A stretch of DNA of 35,486 nt from Oscillospiraceae bacterium (GCA_015063535.1 SVTY01000005.1:87808-123293); one strand, 5' to 3'. Shown: positions 1 through 9,819, counted from the stretch's first letter. Translations and numbers: made by a program. The notes: a model not told the origin generated them from the sequence alone.

Positions 1-1463
1 AGAGACAGCTTCACCTTGGCATCCTGGTTCTGCGCAATGATATAATCCTTGATGGTAACCAGTGTCCCCTCGGTGTTGTAGGTAATGAGCATATTGCCAG
101 TCTTGGCGGCATCCATCACGTAATCCTCATTCAGACGCTTCACCTGCTTGTAAGTCTCGCCATACTCATTCTCAACGAAGGTATCGATCATTTGATAATG
201 CTCTCCCTCCAAGCCGAACAGGATCAAGTTGCGGAATTCCTCATTGGTATTCAAAAAGGTTACGATCTCCATAGAGCGAGCCACGCTGGTGGTATACGAG
301 CATACACCGAACATGTTTCTGTACAGCTCCTCTTCCTCCAAACGGGGATATTCCACAGGAACCATCACATAGTCCTCGCCGTAGATCTCTGCCAGCTCCG
401 CACCGCCCTTGACATAGCCAACCGCAAATTTCTTATCTTTGTCGGTTTCCTCGTCATAGTAACAGCCGTTCACCCGATATTCCTTCAGCGTAGTCAGCTC
501 CGATACAAACTGCTCATTGGCGAACAGATTGGTGATTGGTGCATAGGTATTGGTGTTCTTATACTCGGCATCTCTGTTATAGTAACCTCCCAAAACCGAG
601 AAAGCCTCGGACAGAGCACCTTCCTCATCCACGCCCCAGAACTGCAAATTGCTGAGCAGCTCTTCCTCGTCCAAGTTGGTGTAAATGGGATAATATGTAT
701 CCTCCAGCTTTGCATTGGGATCGTTGACAAATTCCACGAAGTCCTTCACATCTGCGCAGGTTAAGGAGGTATAGGAGGAATAATTGTTGTCGGTACGCAA
801 TCTGGAAGCGGCAGTGAGTGCATCCTTGTTGAGCAACAGATAGGTGTACTCACCGATCACCGTTCCCGTAGGAATCGCATAGGTTCCGCCGTTGACGGAT
901 TTCATGTTATCCAAGAACTGCGCAGGTACATACTTTCTGATCTCCTTGGAGGCACTGTTCAGCTCCTCGTCCAGCTTGGAGAGCATGCCCGCATTCTTGT
1001 ACTCGTTGAACCGATCTACGCCACCCAAATAGAAGATATCCACCTGATAATCGGCAATGGTGGGATACTTGATCCGAATCACGCCGTCCTGCATCTCCAT
1101 CTCGTCCTCGCCGTCATCGGGTTCCACCACGGCAAGTGTTCCGTTCGCCTTTGCCTCCGCTCTGGCGTCAAAGGAAGCCTGAAGTGCCTTATAATATGCT
1201 TCTTCTCCGGCAATATAGTGCAGATCCAATCGAGTCTTGAACTTCTGCTCGGTGATGCGGTTCACCGCATTCTCCACCATCTTCTCGGTCTCGGCACTGA
1301 CCTCCTTTTCACTCATCAAATAGAGTGCCAAGGTCTTTGCCTCTGCGGATGCCTGGTCGGATTTATCCTCCTTGGCATCCTCAATGGTCTTTTCGGCACA
1401 GCCTGAAAGAACTCCCAGCAATAAAATCAAACTTAACAACAAACAAATGAGCTTCTTACTCAT
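1..1463 (-). CDS. Solute-binding-type lipoprotein (3' end cut by window)
   Basis: This frame is open from an ATG at 1463 to the window edge, giving at least 487 codons. The N-terminus MSKKLICLLLSLILLLGV followed by LSGC is a lipoprotein signal peptide with the lipobox cysteine at residue 22, so the protein should be anchored on the outer face of the membrane. A charged linker (residues 23-45) is followed by a body rich in Tyr, Asn and acidic residues, with stretches such as GGTYAIPTGTVIGEYTYLLLN that resemble ABC-type extracellular solute-binding proteins. This assignment rests on general resemblance; no substrate can be named and no permease or ATPase gene is visible because the window ends here. 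A good ribosome site (AAGGGGG, 7 nt before the ATG) and its own promoter at 1560-1588 mark it as a separate transcription unit from rpoD. Confidence 0.75.
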   Translation of the reverse strand, partial: MSKKLICLLLSLILLLGVLSGCAEKTIEDAKEDKSDQASAEAKTLALYLMSEKEVSAETEKMVENAVNRITEQKFKTRLDLHYIAGEEAYYKALQASFDARAEAKANGTLAVVEPDDGEDEMEMQDGVIRIKYPTIADYQVDIFYLGGVDRFNEYKNAGMLSKLDEELNSASKEIRKYVPAQFLDNMKSVNGGTYAIPTGTVIGEYTYLLLNKDALTAASRLRTDNNYSSYTSLTCADVKDFVEFVNDPNAKLEDTYYPIYTNLDEEELLSNLQFWGVDEEGALSEAFSVLGGYYNRDAEYKNTNTYAPITNLFANEQFVSELTTLKEYRVNGCYYDEETDKDKKFAVGYVKGGAELAEIYGEDYVMVPVEYPRLEEEELYRNMFGVCSYTTSVARSMEIVTFLNTNEEFRNLILFGLEGEHYQMIDTFVENEYGETYKQVKRLNEDYVMDAAKTGNMLITYNTEGTLVTIKDYIIAQNQDAKVKLS

Positions 1464-1559
1464 ATCGGTTCCCCCTTGAAAACTTTCAAAAAACTTGCAA
1501 TAGGTCTCTATCCTTTTATGCCATCCTTCACGAAAGCACAGATATCAACATACTATAAT

Positions 1560-1588
1560 ATTTTACACCGAAATTCCAAAAATGTCAA
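1560..1588 (-). promoter_or_regulatory. SigA-type promoter of the lipoprotein gene
   Basis: Read on minus: -35 TTGACA (1583-1588), a 17-bp spacer, -10 TAAAAT (1560-1565). The predicted transcript has a leader of about 90 nt before the ATG at 1463. I see nothing else structured in the 316-bp gap 1464-1779 apart from AT-rich sequence; no convincing terminator for rpoD is present there. Confidence 0.75.
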
Positions 1589-1779
1589 GTAAATTTTTTG
1601 TGATTTTCGCAATCTTTTGCGCTGAATTTTTTCGCGCCTTTCCATTTCTTTTCAAAAAATCGGCATGTTGTACAGCTTTTACTCGATTTATTTCATCTGT
1701 TTGACAAATAAGTCGTCACACCGCACAACAAGCATCAATCTCTTTTGGTAAAAATAATGATTTTTCTGTTTTGCTCCAA

Positions 1780-2904
1780 TCAATCCAAAAATCCTCTCAA
1801 ATGCCGTGCCCGACTGGGATGACGGAGCTTCCGCAACGCCTTTGCCTCGATCTGACGGATACGTTCACGGGTGATATCGAACTCCTTGCCCACCTCTTCC
1901 AGCGTTCTCGTCCGACCGTCGTACAGACCGAACCGAAGCTTTATCACATGTTCCTCTCTGGGAGTCAACGTGTGCAGCTCCTTCTCGATCACCTCCCGCA
2001 AAATGGTCGAAGCGGCGGCATCCGACGGAGCGGGCGTATCCTCATCGGGAATGAAGTCGCCCAAATGGCTATCCTCCTCCTCACCGATGGGAGTTTCCAA
2101 AGAGACGGGATCTTGGGCGATCTTCATGATCTCCCGTACCTTTTCGGGGCTCATGCCCATCTTTTCTCCGATCTCATCGGCGGTAGCCTCCCGTCCCAGC
2201 TCCTGAAGCATCTGACGGGAATACCGAGATACCTTGTGAATGGTCTCGACCATATGCACGGGAATGCGGATGGTTCTCGCCTGATCGGCAATAGCACGGG
2301 TTATCGCCTGACGGATCCACCAAGTGGCATAAGTCGAGAATTTGTATCCCTTGCTGTAATCGAACTTATCTACCGCCTTCATCAGACCCAAATTTCCCTC
2401 TTGGATCAGATCAAGGAAAAACATTCCCTTTCCCACATACCGCTTGGCAATGCTGACTACAAGACGCAGGTTGGCTTCCACCAGCTCCTGCTTTGCCAGA
2501 TCCTTCACCGATTCATCGGTACAGTCGGTCATGATCTCTGCCAGCTCTCGCTCTCTTTCTGCTGTCAGCAGCGGCACCCGTCCGATCTCCTTCAGATACA
2601 TCCGAACAGGGTCGTCAATGGCAAGACCCTCCTGCTCCAGCAGACGCTCCATGTTTTCGCCCGAGCCAAAGCCCTCAACCTCGGATTCGATCTCATTCAA
2701 CTCACTGCTGGACAGATCGGGCAGCGCAATGCCGTTGTTTTCCAAGGTATCATACAGCTTGTCCAAGCTATCAATATCAAAATCCATCTCCTCCACAACC
2801 TCGTCCAGATCGTCACTGGAAAGCGTTCCCTGCTTTCCCTTTTCGATCAGTCCGTCCAGATCAATGGATTTATCGGTCTCCAGCTTAATTTCGTGTTCCG
2901 TCAT
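1780..2904 (-). CDS. rpoD: RNA polymerase primary sigma factor RpoD/SigA
   Basis: This encodes a 374-residue primary sigma factor that directs RNA polymerase to -35/-10 promoters of housekeeping genes. The order is an acidic N-terminal segment (residues 1-90), region 1.2 at about 97-120 ([17 protein letters not shown]), region 2 at about 140-217 with the core-binding and -10 recognition stretch ([17 protein letters not shown], then [17 protein letters not shown]), region 3, and region 4 at about 310-366 with the -35-reading helix-turn-helix ([20 protein letters not shown]). The length matches short Gram-positive SigA proteins. It starts at ATG 2904 with GAAGGA about 7 nt upstream, only 17 nt after the dnaG stop, so it is the last gene of a dgt-dnaG-rpoD operon. 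The consensus promoters found all over this window are what this factor would read. Confidence 0.97.
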   Translation of the reverse strand: MTEHEIKLETDKSIDLDGLIEKGKQGTLSSDDLDEVVEEMDFDIDSLDKLYDTLENNGIALPDLSSSELNEIESEVEGFGSGENMERLLEQEGLAIDDPVRMYLKEIGRVPLLTAERERELAEIMTDCTDESVKDLAKQELVEANLRLVVSIAKRYVGKGMFFLDLIQEGNLGLMKAVDKFDYSKGYKFSTYATWWIRQAITRAIADQARTIRIPVHMVETIHKVSRYSRQMLQELGREATADEIGEKMGMSPEKVREIMKIAQDPVSLETPIGEEEDSHLGDFIPDEDTPAPSDAAASTILREVIEKELHTLTPREEHVIKLRFGLYDGRTRTLEEVGKEFDITRERIRQIEAKALRKLRHPSRARHLRGFLD

Positions 2905-2921
2905 GATTTTTTCCTTCCGTT

Positions 2922-4700
2922 TTATGTATTTTTCTGTTCTTTTGCTTGTTTTGCTTGCGCCTGCTTGCGCCTCAGATCGGCAAAGGGATCGTTCCCATCC
3001 ATCGTCTCTCCCTCTTTCTTCAGGGCATCAATGGCGGCAAGAAGCACCTCTCGGTCATTTCTCGCCAAATTCCGTCGGTCGATCTCCAGCTTTTCCAGCC
3101 GTCCCAGCTCGTCCGCCGTAAAGAATTGCCCCAGCAGTGCCTTGGAAAATCCGGTCTCGCTTCGCTCCAGCTCACACAGCACATCGAATACCCGTCTGCC
3201 AAAGCCGGTGAGAAAATCCTCCGACCGAAGCCCCACACTGCCGTCTGCCGCCCCTCGGCGGAACTCGTCAAACAAGAGCATCAGTCCAAGAATCGTCTCC
3301 TCCGCTCCGTTTGCCCGAATATTCTTTGCCGCATCGGGATTGATCCGATCGCCAAAGCTCTTCAGACTCAGCTGTGCCGCTTGAGATTCCTTTTTCTTCA
3401 GCTCCCGCAATCTTGCCCGTCGGATCCGCTCCACATCGGCTTTCATCGCCTCAGTGGATATTCCCAATCGGTCAGCGGCTTTTTTCGCAAAAATATCCCG
3501 CTCCACCTCAGAATGAGAATCGGCGATCATCCGACAGACCTCATCCGATGCCTGAATGATCTCCTCCGGCAGTGCGAGATTGTGTCGGTTAAGAATGGTC
3601 TCCAACCGAAAATCAAATCCCGTCATGCTGTTTTCCAGCAACCGCCGAAAGCTGTCTGCTCCGAATTTCTTGATATATTCGTCGGGGTCCTTGGCACCGT
3701 CCGGCTTCAAGACCCGAACCTCGACTCCCACCTCGGCAAGCAACCGCATCGCTTTGGCGGCAGCAGTCTGTCCGGCTTGGTCGTTGTCGTAGCAGATCAC
3801 CACCTGCCCCGTATATTTGGCAAAGATCCGAGCCTGCTCCGAGGTAATGGCGGTTCCCAGTGTTGCCACCGCATTCTCAAAGCCCGCCGCATGCAGGGCG
3901 ATGACGTCCATATACCCCTCGCACAGGATCAACCGCTCGTCGGCGTGCTTCCTTGCGAAATTCAAGGCAAACAGATTGCGGCTCTTCTTAAAGGCAGGCG
4001 TATCCGAGCTGTTCAGATATTTGGGCTTGGAATCATCCATCACCCGCCCGCCGAAGGCGACCACATTTCCCGTTGTGTCGATCACGGGAAAGATCACCCG
4101 ATTGCGAAACAGATCAAAGATCCGACCGCTTTTTTCGCTCCGCTTGCAAAGGAAGCCGGCGATCATTTCCTCTTCGGTAAAACCCTGCTTCCGCAGATAG
4201 CCCGACAGCATCCCGAAGTCGTTGGGCGCAAAGCCCAAGCCAAAATGACGGATCGTCGCCGTACTCAGCTTCCGCTCCTCGGTCAGATACCGAAGTCCCT
4301 CTGCTCCGTACTTGGGATCGAACAAGCACTCCCGAAAGAATCGGGCAGCCGCCAGATTCATCTCCCACACCCGTTTTCGGGATACCGTATCCCTCTCATT
4401 GGGACTGTCGTCCGTGGGAATGGTGATACCCGCTCTCGCTGCCAAATGCTCCAGTGCCCCTACGTAATCAAGGTTTTCCTCCCGCATAATAAAGCTGATA
4501 ACATCTCCCCCCGCTCCGCACCCGAAGCAGTAAAAGCTTCTGGTGGCGGGAAATACGGTAAAGGACGGCGTTTTTTCATTATGAAAGGGACAAAGTCCGT
4601 TCAGATTGGAGCCGGCTCGCTTGAGTGTCACATAGCTTCCGATTACCTGCTCGATCTCATTCCGAAACAGGATCTCATCAATAATCTCCCGTGCGATCAT
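2922..4700 (-). CDS. dnaG: DNA primase DnaG
   Basis: This encodes DNA primase (592 aa), which makes the RNA primers for replication forks together with the DnaB helicase. The N-terminal CHC2 zinc finger is complete: C37-P-F-H40 and C58-F-G-C61. The Toprim catalytic core lies at about 250-335, with the acidic patch in [15 protein letters not shown], the [11 protein letters not shown] motif and [10 protein letters not shown]. The C-terminal helicase-binding part is present but weakly conserved, as usual. I chose ATG 4700: it overlaps the dgt stop (ATGA) and has GGAGGGG about 9 nt upstream, inside the end of dgt. The frame can be extended 18 nt to a TTG at 4718, but that has no better ribosome site. 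The overlap implies translational coupling with dgt, and rpoD follows 17 nt downstream. Confidence 0.96.
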   Translation of the reverse strand: MIAREIIDEILFRNEIEQVIGSYVTLKRAGSNLNGLCPFHNEKTPSFTVFPATRSFYCFGCGAGGDVISFIMREENLDYVGALEHLAARAGITIPTDDSPNERDTVSRKRVWEMNLAAARFFRECLFDPKYGAEGLRYLTEERKLSTATIRHFGLGFAPNDFGMLSGYLRKQGFTEEEMIAGFLCKRSEKSGRIFDLFRNRVIFPVIDTTGNVVAFGGRVMDDSKPKYLNSSDTPAFKKSRNLFALNFARKHADERLILCEGYMDVIALHAAGFENAVATLGTAITSEQARIFAKYTGQVVICYDNDQAGQTAAAKAMRLLAEVGVEVRVLKPDGAKDPDEYIKKFGADSFRRLLENSMTGFDFRLETILNRHNLALPEEIIQASDEVCRMIADSHSEVERDIFAKKAADRLGISTEAMKADVERIRRARLRELKKKESQAAQLSLKSFGDRINPDAAKNIRANGAEETILGLMLLFDEFRRGAADGSVGLRSEDFLTGFGRRVFDVLCELERSETGFSKALLGQFFTADELGRLEKLEIDRRNLARNDREVLLAAIDALKKEGETMDGNDPFADLRRKQAQAKQAKEQKNT

Positions 4701-5719
4701 ACCTGCGGTCCCCTCCAAACCTTGGGGATATGCAGACCCGAATAGACCTCAATGGCATATCGGTCGGTCATACCCGAAATAAAATCGCAAGCACAGCGCT
4801 CCACGCTCTCGCTCTCACAATTTCTCCGATACAGCAGCGGCATCTGCTCGGGGTGCTTCACATAATGCTCAAACAAACGAATAAGCATCTCCTGCGCCTT
4901 GACCTCCTCGGATTTCGCCACGGGATTCCGATAGACATTTTCAAACAAAAACTCCCGCAATCTGTCCGCTGCCATTTGGATCTCTGGCTCCATTTGGATA
5001 TAAGGCTTGCCTGTGCATTCCCGAATCATAGAGGTTACCATGGTGTTGATCCGCTCCGAATGCCCCTCCCCGAGGATATCACGCAAGCTCTTGGGAATAT
5101 CCGCCTCCGATAAGATTCCCGCCCGACAGGCATCGTCAATGTCATGGTTGATATAGGCGATCCGATCGGCGAACTTCACGATCTGCCCCTCTAAGGTAGC
5201 CGCCTTGTGCGTTCCTGTGTGATTGACGATCCCGTCACGCACCTCCCAAGTCAGATTCAGCCCTTCTCCGTCGTTTTCCAGCCGATCCACCACCCGCAGA
5301 CTTTGCTTATAATGGGTAAACTCGGGGTCAAAGCATTTTCGCATGGCATTCTCCCCCGCATGTCCGAAGGGCGTGTGACCCAGATCATGCCCCAATGCCG
5401 CCGCCTCGGTCAGATCCTCATTCAGCCGAAGGGCACGGGCAATGATCCGTGCGATCTGCGTCACCTCCAGGGTGTGTGTCATACGGGTGCGGTAGTGATC
5501 CCCCGTAGGTGCCAAAAAGACCTGCGTCTTGTTCATCAAACGGCGAAAGGATTGACAGTGAAGAATGCGGTCTCGATCCCGCTGAAAATCCGTCCGTATG
5601 TCACAGGGCGGCATCGGCTTTTCCCGCCCCTGTGTAGCGTCCGACGGAAATGCGTAGACCGAAAGATTCTGTCGCTCATGTGCCATAAACCGTTCTCTGA
5701 TACATCCCAATTCTTCCAT
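4697..5719 (-). CDS. dgt: dGTP triphosphohydrolase-like HD protein
   Basis: This encodes a 340-residue deoxynucleoside triphosphate triphosphohydrolase-like protein of the HD superfamily, expected to cleave dNTPs to deoxynucleoside and triphosphate and so tune nucleotide pools for replication. The HD-domain metal ligands are visible in TRMTHTLEVTQIARIIAR (first His), in ALGHDLGHTPFGHAGE (His-Asp pair) and in KFADRIAYINHDIDDA (distal Asp). The N-terminal RDRILHCQSFRRLMNKTQV is typical of the family. I start it at ATG 5719, which lies 6 nt after GGGGAGG; the ATG two codons earlier (5725) directly abuts that Shine-Dalgarno and is less likely. It is the first gene of the dgt-dnaG-rpoD operon, a gene order common in Clostridia. 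I could not find a convincing promoter in 5726-5890; the stretch is very A/T rich. Confidence 0.92.
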   Translation of the reverse strand: MEELGCIRERFMAHERQNLSVYAFPSDATQGREKPMPPCDIRTDFQRDRDRILHCQSFRRLMNKTQVFLAPTGDHYRTRMTHTLEVTQIARIIARALRLNEDLTEAAALGHDLGHTPFGHAGENAMRKCFDPEFTHYKQSLRVVDRLENDGEGLNLTWEVRDGIVNHTGTHKAATLEGQIVKFADRIAYINHDIDDACRAGILSEADIPKSLRDILGEGHSERINTMVTSMIRECTGKPYIQMEPEIQMAADRLREFLFENVYRNPVAKSEEVKAQEMLIRLFEHYVKHPEQMPLLYRRNCESESVERCACDFISGMTDRYAIEVYSGLHIPKVWRGPQV

Positions 5720-5890
5720 GCTCATCCTCCCCTCTTATAAATTCCGCCCTCCGCACGAAGCGGAATCGGGCAGAAATTTCTCATATCAAAATATAATGTA
5801 CGCAAAAAAATCAAAATATACTTTTTTTCTCACCTTTTTTTACAAAAAAACAAAAACTTTTTTTAAAACGCTCTTTTTGATCCGATAAGA

Positions 5891-5920
5891 ACGGGCGAAC
5901 ACCGTTCGCCCGTCAAATTT
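5891..5920 (-). terminator. Intrinsic terminator after lysC
   Basis: A perfect 10-bp stem (5891-5900 with 5904-5913; arm ACGGGCGAAC) and a 3-nt loop lie 27 nt beyond the lysC stop. On the minus strand it is preceded by an A-run and followed by a short, imperfect T-run (TTCTTAT). The T-run is better on the plus strand, so it may work in both directions. Confidence 0.65.
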
Positions 5921-5939
5921 TTTCAATTCACTTTACAAA

Positions 5940-7256
5940 TTATTTTACAAACTCGCCGTAAATGGCACCCAGTGCTTTGTCAAAATCATTCTCCTCAATT
6001 CCGACAATGATCGAGATCTCACTGGAGCCTTGGTCTATCATGCGGATGTTGACCCCCGCATTGGAAATGGCATCAAACACTCTCGCCGCCGTTCCCTTTG
6101 CCTTGACCATCGCCCGTCCGACCACGGCAACCAACGCCATTCCGTCCTCAATGCCGATGTGATCGGGTCTGACCATCCGATGAATGGCAGCAAGTATCTT
6201 GTCACGCCGACCGTCCAGACATGCCGTAGATACCACAATGCTCATGTTGTCGATACCCGAGGGCAGATGCTCAAAAGAAATGTCGTTTTCCTCCAACACC
6301 TCCAACACCTTCCGTCCAAAGCCGATCTCGGAGTTCATCATATCCTTCTCGATGGTAATGACCGAAAAGCCCTTCTTGCCCGCAATACCCGTGATAACCT
6401 TCTCGGTGTCGTAATTGCCTGTCTCGGCAACGATCATCGTGCCGTCCGCCGAAGGATCGTTGGTATTTCGGATGTTGATCGGAATACCCGCATAGCGTAC
6501 GGGGAAGATCGCATCCTCATGCAGCACCGTCGCACCCATATAGGACAGCTCTCTGAGCTCCCGATAGGTAATCGTGTCAATGGCACAAGGATTTTCAATG
6601 ACTCGAGGATCCGCCATCATAAAGCCTGATACATCGGTCCAGTTCTCGTACAGATCGGCCTGTGCTGCACGGGCAACGATAGAGCCGGTGATGTCCGAGC
6701 CGCCGCGGGAAAAGGTCTTGATGGTTCCGTTGGGCATCACGCCGTAAAAGCCGGGGATCACCGCCTGATGGTGCTGTAACAGCTCCTCTGCCAGCACACG
6801 GTTGGTCTTTTCCTCGTCAAAGCTTCCGTTTTCACGGAAAAAGATCACGTTTTCCGCATCAATAAAGGAATATCCCAAAAACTTAGATAGGATCAATCCG
6901 TTGAGATACTCACCGCGGCTGGCGGCAAAATCCCGTCCCGAGCGGTGCATCATGGCGTTTTTCACATACTCCAATTCTCCGCTGATATCAAAGTCCAAGC
7001 CAAGCTCGGCGATGATGCCGTTGTAACGCTCCTTGATCTTTTCATATAATTCGTCAATGCTCTCGTGCTTGCGAATTTTTTCGTAGCACTCGTACAGCAT
7101 ATCCGTTACCTTAATATCCTCCTTAAACCGCTTGCCGGGGGCGGAGGGAACCACGTATCTGCGGGCGGGGTCTGCCTTGATAATGGAGGCGACCTGTCTG
7201 AAATGCTCGGCATCCGCCAAGGAGCTTCCGCCGAATTTAACTACTTTCACTTGCAT
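5940..7256 (-). CDS. lysC: Aspartate kinase with C-terminal ACT domains
   Basis: This encodes a 438-residue aspartokinase (ATP + L-aspartate to aspartyl phosphate), the entry step to lysine/diaminopimelate, threonine and methionine. The kinase signature KFGGSSLAD starts at residue 7, and SRGGSDITGSIVARA and MADPRVIENP are the substrate-binding segments. The last 160 residues hold two ACT-type regulatory repeats (around VITGIAGKKGFSVITIEK and VGRAMVKAKGTAARVFDAI ending in SEISIIVG), so feedback inhibition by an end-product amino acid is expected. It starts at ATG 7256 with AAAGGT upstream. It is monocistronic: it has its own promoter at 7311-7339 and terminator at 5891-5920. The leader is only about 48 nt, too short for a lysine riboswitch. 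Confidence 0.95.
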   Translation of the reverse strand: MQVKVVKFGGSSLADAEHFRQVASIIKADPARRYVVPSAPGKRFKEDIKVTDMLYECYEKIRKHESIDELYEKIKERYNGIIAELGLDFDISGELEYVKNAMMHRSGRDFAASRGEYLNGLILSKFLGYSFIDAENVIFFRENGSFDEEKTNRVLAEELLQHHQAVIPGFYGVMPNGTIKTFSRGGSDITGSIVARAAQADLYENWTDVSGFMMADPRVIENPCAIDTITYRELRELSYMGATVLHEDAIFPVRYAGIPINIRNTNDPSADGTMIVAETGNYDTEKVITGIAGKKGFSVITIEKDMMNSEIGFGRKVLEVLEENDISFEHLPSGIDNMSIVVSTACLDGRRDKILAAIHRMVRPDHIGIEDGMALVAVVGRAMVKAKGTAARVFDAISNAGVNIRMIDQGSSEISIIVGIEENDFDKALGAIYGEFVK

Positions 7257-7310
7257 GTATCCAATCGTACCTTTCTGAAATTCTTAAATTATTCATGAAT
7301 CCGACATTAT

Positions 7311-7339
7311 ATTATATAGGATTCGTCACAGTTTGTCAA
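7311..7339 (-). promoter_or_regulatory. Consensus promoter of lysC
   Basis: On minus: -35 TTGACA (7334-7339), a 17-bp spacer, -10 TATAAT (7311-7316). It matches the SigA consensus at all 12 positions. The -35 touches the hairpin that follows the ABC transporter gene (7339-7362). Confidence 0.9.
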
Positions 7340-7362
7340 CCGATTTTCGCAAATAAATCGGT
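7339..7362 (-). terminator. Possible terminator hairpin after the ABC transporter gene
   Basis: An 8-bp inverted repeat (ACCGATTT, 7339-7346, with AAATCGGT, 7355-7362) begins 4 nt after the transporter stop at 7366. The T-run is on the plus side (TTTTTT); on minus it is followed by TGACA, which is the lysC -35. It is therefore a weak terminator in the useful direction, and some read-through into lysC is likely. Confidence 0.35.
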
Positions 7363-7365
7363 TTT

Positions 7366-9381
7366 TTATGTGTTTTTTCGTGAAAATTCGGGAGGCTGTC
7401 TCTTCGGTCGGCGTTCTTCCTCTTTTTCCGCTTCGTCCTCGCCGTTCCCCTCCAGATACCGACGGGCTTGGGTGGTAAACAGCTCGTAATACCGTCCCTC
7501 CTTCTCCATCAGCTCCTTGTGTGTCCCCTCCTCGATCAGCTTGCCGTATTCCAACACCACGATCTTGGATGCCACCGTGGCACTGGACAAACGGTGGGAC
7601 ACAAAGATGGTGGTCTTGTCCTGCCGCAGACGGTCAAACTGATTGAAGATCTCCTGCTCTGCCATGGGATCAAGGGATGCCGTCGGCTCGTCCAGAATGA
7701 GAATATCCGACTCGCTGTAAAAGGCACGGGAAATGGCAAGCTTTTGCCACTGTCCGATGGACAGCTCGATCCCATCGGGCTCGAAATACCGCATCAGCGG
7801 TGTGTCGTAGCCTGCGGGCAGACGGGAAATAAAATCATCCGCACCCGATTGCTCTGCCGCCTCTCGGATCTCCTTTTCCTCGGGATCACGTCCGATATCC
7901 CCGAAACGGATATTATCGGACACGCTGACCGCATACTTTCCGAAGTCTTGGAAAATGATTCCGAAGATACGGTACAGCTCCTTGGGATCATACTCTCTCA
8001 GATCCCTGCCGTCCAGCAGGATCATTCCCTCTGTCGGGTCATACAAACGGGTCAGCAGCTTGATAAAGGTGGTCTTGCCCGCACCGTTGAGTCCCACCAG
8101 CACCACGGTCTCGCCCGGGCGAAACTTCAGATTGATATTCTGAAGCACACGGCGGTCAGAGCCGGGATAGGAAAAGCTGACGTTGACAAATTCGATGGTG
8201 TGGGGCTTGCCCTGCGCCACCGACACGGGGGCTTCCGTCATCGGAACCACCGTCGGCTTTTCCTTCATAAACGAGATCAGATTATCAATGAAGAGCGTTC
8301 CCTCATACACCGTTGCCGACACGCCGATCAATCCCGAAACCGTTGTGGCAATGGAGGTCAGCGCACCCGTATAATAGGAATAGTCACCGATCTGAATGGT
8401 TCCGTCAAAGACCTTCATGGCGATCAGCGCAAAGAACACGCAGTTTACCACAGAAGAAAGGAAGGTCAGAAGCAGCTGCCATGCGCTCTCCCGCAGAATG
8501 AGCTTCCGCAAGCCCGCATAGTACCGCTCAAATACGTTATTGTAGCGTTCCACGAACTGGTCGCCCAGATCGTACATCCGAATCTCCTTGACCATATCCT
8601 TATTGACCATCAGATCGGAATAATAGGTCATCTGACGGCGATCCTTGGAGCGGCGGCGCATGTACAAAAAGGTCTTATGCTTGTAGGCAAAATTCACTGC
8701 CGCCGTGGGGATTGAAATGAGGATCATCAGCGGTGCTGTCCACCAAAGCCCCGGCGCACTTGCCAAAATGGCAATATAGCAGATCAGGCTGATGAGGCGG
8801 CTGATGGCGTCAAAGGTGGCGCTCATGACCGAAATAGGGCGCATGCCCGCCTCTCGGTTGGCGTTCTCCAGCTTCTCGTAAAATTCGGGTTGGTCAAAGG
8901 AGGCAAGGTCAAGGGTCTTTGCCTTTTCCATGATCTGCACCCGCACGTACCGTACCACCTTTTCTCCTGCGATCCGTGTGACCGCTTGGCTGATCCGTGT
9001 GACGATCTGATTGAAAATACGATACAGGAAGTAGAAGATCAGCAGGAACATGACCATCGAACCCCAGAACACCGCCACATAGGCATCCCCGCCCAGCTCG
9101 GAGGCGACGATAATATTCTGAAGCTCATTCAATATGTCCTTAGAGAGGTAAGAGCCGACGATGGGCAACACACCGCTGAGAACGGCGGTCAGCATCATCA
9201 GCACCAGTATCCACGGCCCTGTCTTCCACACCAAGTGGCAGATATAGAACAGACGGGAGAAAAATCCGCCGATCACCTCTTTCAGATAACGAGGCAGCTC
9301 CCGAATGCCCGAGGGCGGTTTGGGTTTATTTTTATAGGGATCCTTGCCCATCATGGGAGGACCGCCAAAGCCCGGCCCCAT
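7366..9381 (-). CDS. ABC exporter, fused permease and ATPase
   Basis: This encodes a 671-residue half-transporter of the MsbA/LmrA architecture that works as a dimer in the membrane. A basic, Pro/Gly-rich N-terminal tail (1-40) precedes a six-helix permease domain (about 45-370) and an ATPase domain (about 395-640). Walker A is GLNGAGKTT at 430-438, Walker B is ILILDEP at 560-566, and the H-loop is in FVSHRLSS near 594. The signature motif is LSIGQ (540-544) rather than LSGGQ, a variant seen in some multidrug/peptide exporters. The C-terminus is very charged. The ATG at 9381 comes one base after the hinT stop, so it is probably translated by coupling with hinT. The exported substrate cannot be inferred from sequence. 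Confidence 0.9.
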   Translation of the reverse strand: MGPGFGGPPMMGKDPYKNKPKPPSGIRELPRYLKEVIGGFFSRLFYICHLVWKTGPWILVLMMLTAVLSGVLPIVGSYLSKDILNELQNIIVASELGGDAYVAVFWGSMVMFLLIFYFLYRIFNQIVTRISQAVTRIAGEKVVRYVRVQIMEKAKTLDLASFDQPEFYEKLENANREAGMRPISVMSATFDAISRLISLICYIAILASAPGLWWTAPLMILISIPTAAVNFAYKHKTFLYMRRRSKDRRQMTYYSDLMVNKDMVKEIRMYDLGDQFVERYNNVFERYYAGLRKLILRESAWQLLLTFLSSVVNCVFFALIAMKVFDGTIQIGDYSYYTGALTSIATTVSGLIGVSATVYEGTLFIDNLISFMKEKPTVVPMTEAPVSVAQGKPHTIEFVNVSFSYPGSDRRVLQNINLKFRPGETVVLVGLNGAGKTTFIKLLTRLYDPTEGMILLDGRDLREYDPKELYRIFGIIFQDFGKYAVSVSDNIRFGDIGRDPEEKEIREAAEQSGADDFISRLPAGYDTPLMRYFEPDGIELSIGQWQKLAISRAFYSESDILILDEPTASLDPMAEQEIFNQFDRLRQDKTTIFVSHRLSSATVASKIVVLEYGKLIEEGTHKELMEKEGRYYELFTTQARRYLEGNGEDEAEKEEERRPKRQPPEFSRKNT

Positions 9382-9382
9382 C

Positions 9383-9721
9383 TCAGCCCATCCGTTCCGA
9401 CAGCTGTACGCCGCCTACGATATGAAAATGCAGATGCTTGACCGACTGGCACGCATCCGCTCCGCAGTTGGAGATCACACGGTATCCGCCTGTCAGCCCC
9501 GCCTTGGCGGCGACCTTGGGAATGGCTTCGAAGATCTTCGCCACATAGTCGCTGTTTTCCGCCGTCACCGCATCACAGGACTCGATGTGCAGCTTGGGGA
9601 TCACCAACACATGCACGGGTGCCTGCGGGTTGATATCGTAAAACGCCAGACAAAATTCATCCTCATACACGACCTTTGCGGGGATTTTTCTCCTCACGAT
9701 CTCACAGAATAAGCAATCCAT
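9383..9721 (-). CDS. hinT: HIT-family nucleotide hydrolase (HinT-like)
   Basis: This encodes a 112-residue histidine-triad protein. The active-site triad is H96-L-H98-F-H100 followed by IVGG, and the N-terminal CLFCEIVRRKIPAKVVYED is the usual HinT start with its two cysteines. Family members hydrolyse purine nucleoside phosphoramidates and adenylated intermediates in the cytoplasm. The length is normal for the family. GGAGGAAAAATCAAG places the ribosome site 8-10 nt before ATG 9721. The promoter is at 9782-9810, and the ABC exporter gene follows after one base. No functional link to the exporter is evident. Confidence 0.93.
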   Translation of the reverse strand: MDCLFCEIVRRKIPAKVVYEDEFCLAFYDINPQAPVHVLVIPKLHIESCDAVTAENSDYVAKIFEAIPKVAAKAGLTGGYRVISNCGADACQSVKHLHFHIVGGVQLSERMG

Positions 9722-9739
9722 CTTGATTTTTCCTCCGTT

Positions 9740-9767
9740 TTGTGATACAATAAAGCTATCATACTAT
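9740..9767 (+). promoter_or_regulatory. Probable promoter of the FkbM-SGNH operon
   Basis: TTGTGA (9740-9745), a 16-bp spacer and TACTAT (9762-9767) give a plausible but not consensus SigA promoter about 55 nt before ATG 9820. It overlaps the transcribed region of hinT. Confidence 0.45.
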
Positions 9768-9781
9768 ATTACTAATATATT

Positions 9782-9810
9782 ATCATATCACAAAAATACC
9801 AGCTTGTCAA
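9782..9810 (-). promoter_or_regulatory. Promoter of hinT
   Basis: On minus: -35 TTGACA (9805-9810), a 17-bp spacer, -10 TATGAT (9782-9787). The -35 ends within the ribosome-binding site (AAGGAGG, 9809-9815) of the divergent FkbM gene, so this promoter lies on the leader of that mRNA. Confidence 0.8.
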
Positions 9811-9819
9811 GGAGGAACC

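Noticed and set aside
1771-3384. A 537-codon open frame on plus opposite rpoD and dnaG
   Set aside because: It runs antisense to two certain genes, has no ribosome site and encodes low-complexity Leu/Ser/Arg-rich protein without a family pattern.
4701-4718. TTG start giving DnaG six more residues
   Set aside because: The ATG at 4700 overlaps the dgt stop and has a Shine-Dalgarno; the added residues are not part of the primase zinc-finger domain.
2946-4745. A 599-codon open frame on plus opposite dnaG
   Set aside because: It mirrors the dnaG codons and dnaG has complete zinc-finger and Toprim motifs; no sign of coding on plus.
7257-7304. Lysine riboswitch before lysC
   Set aside because: The leader from the consensus promoter is about 48 nt, much shorter than the L-box.
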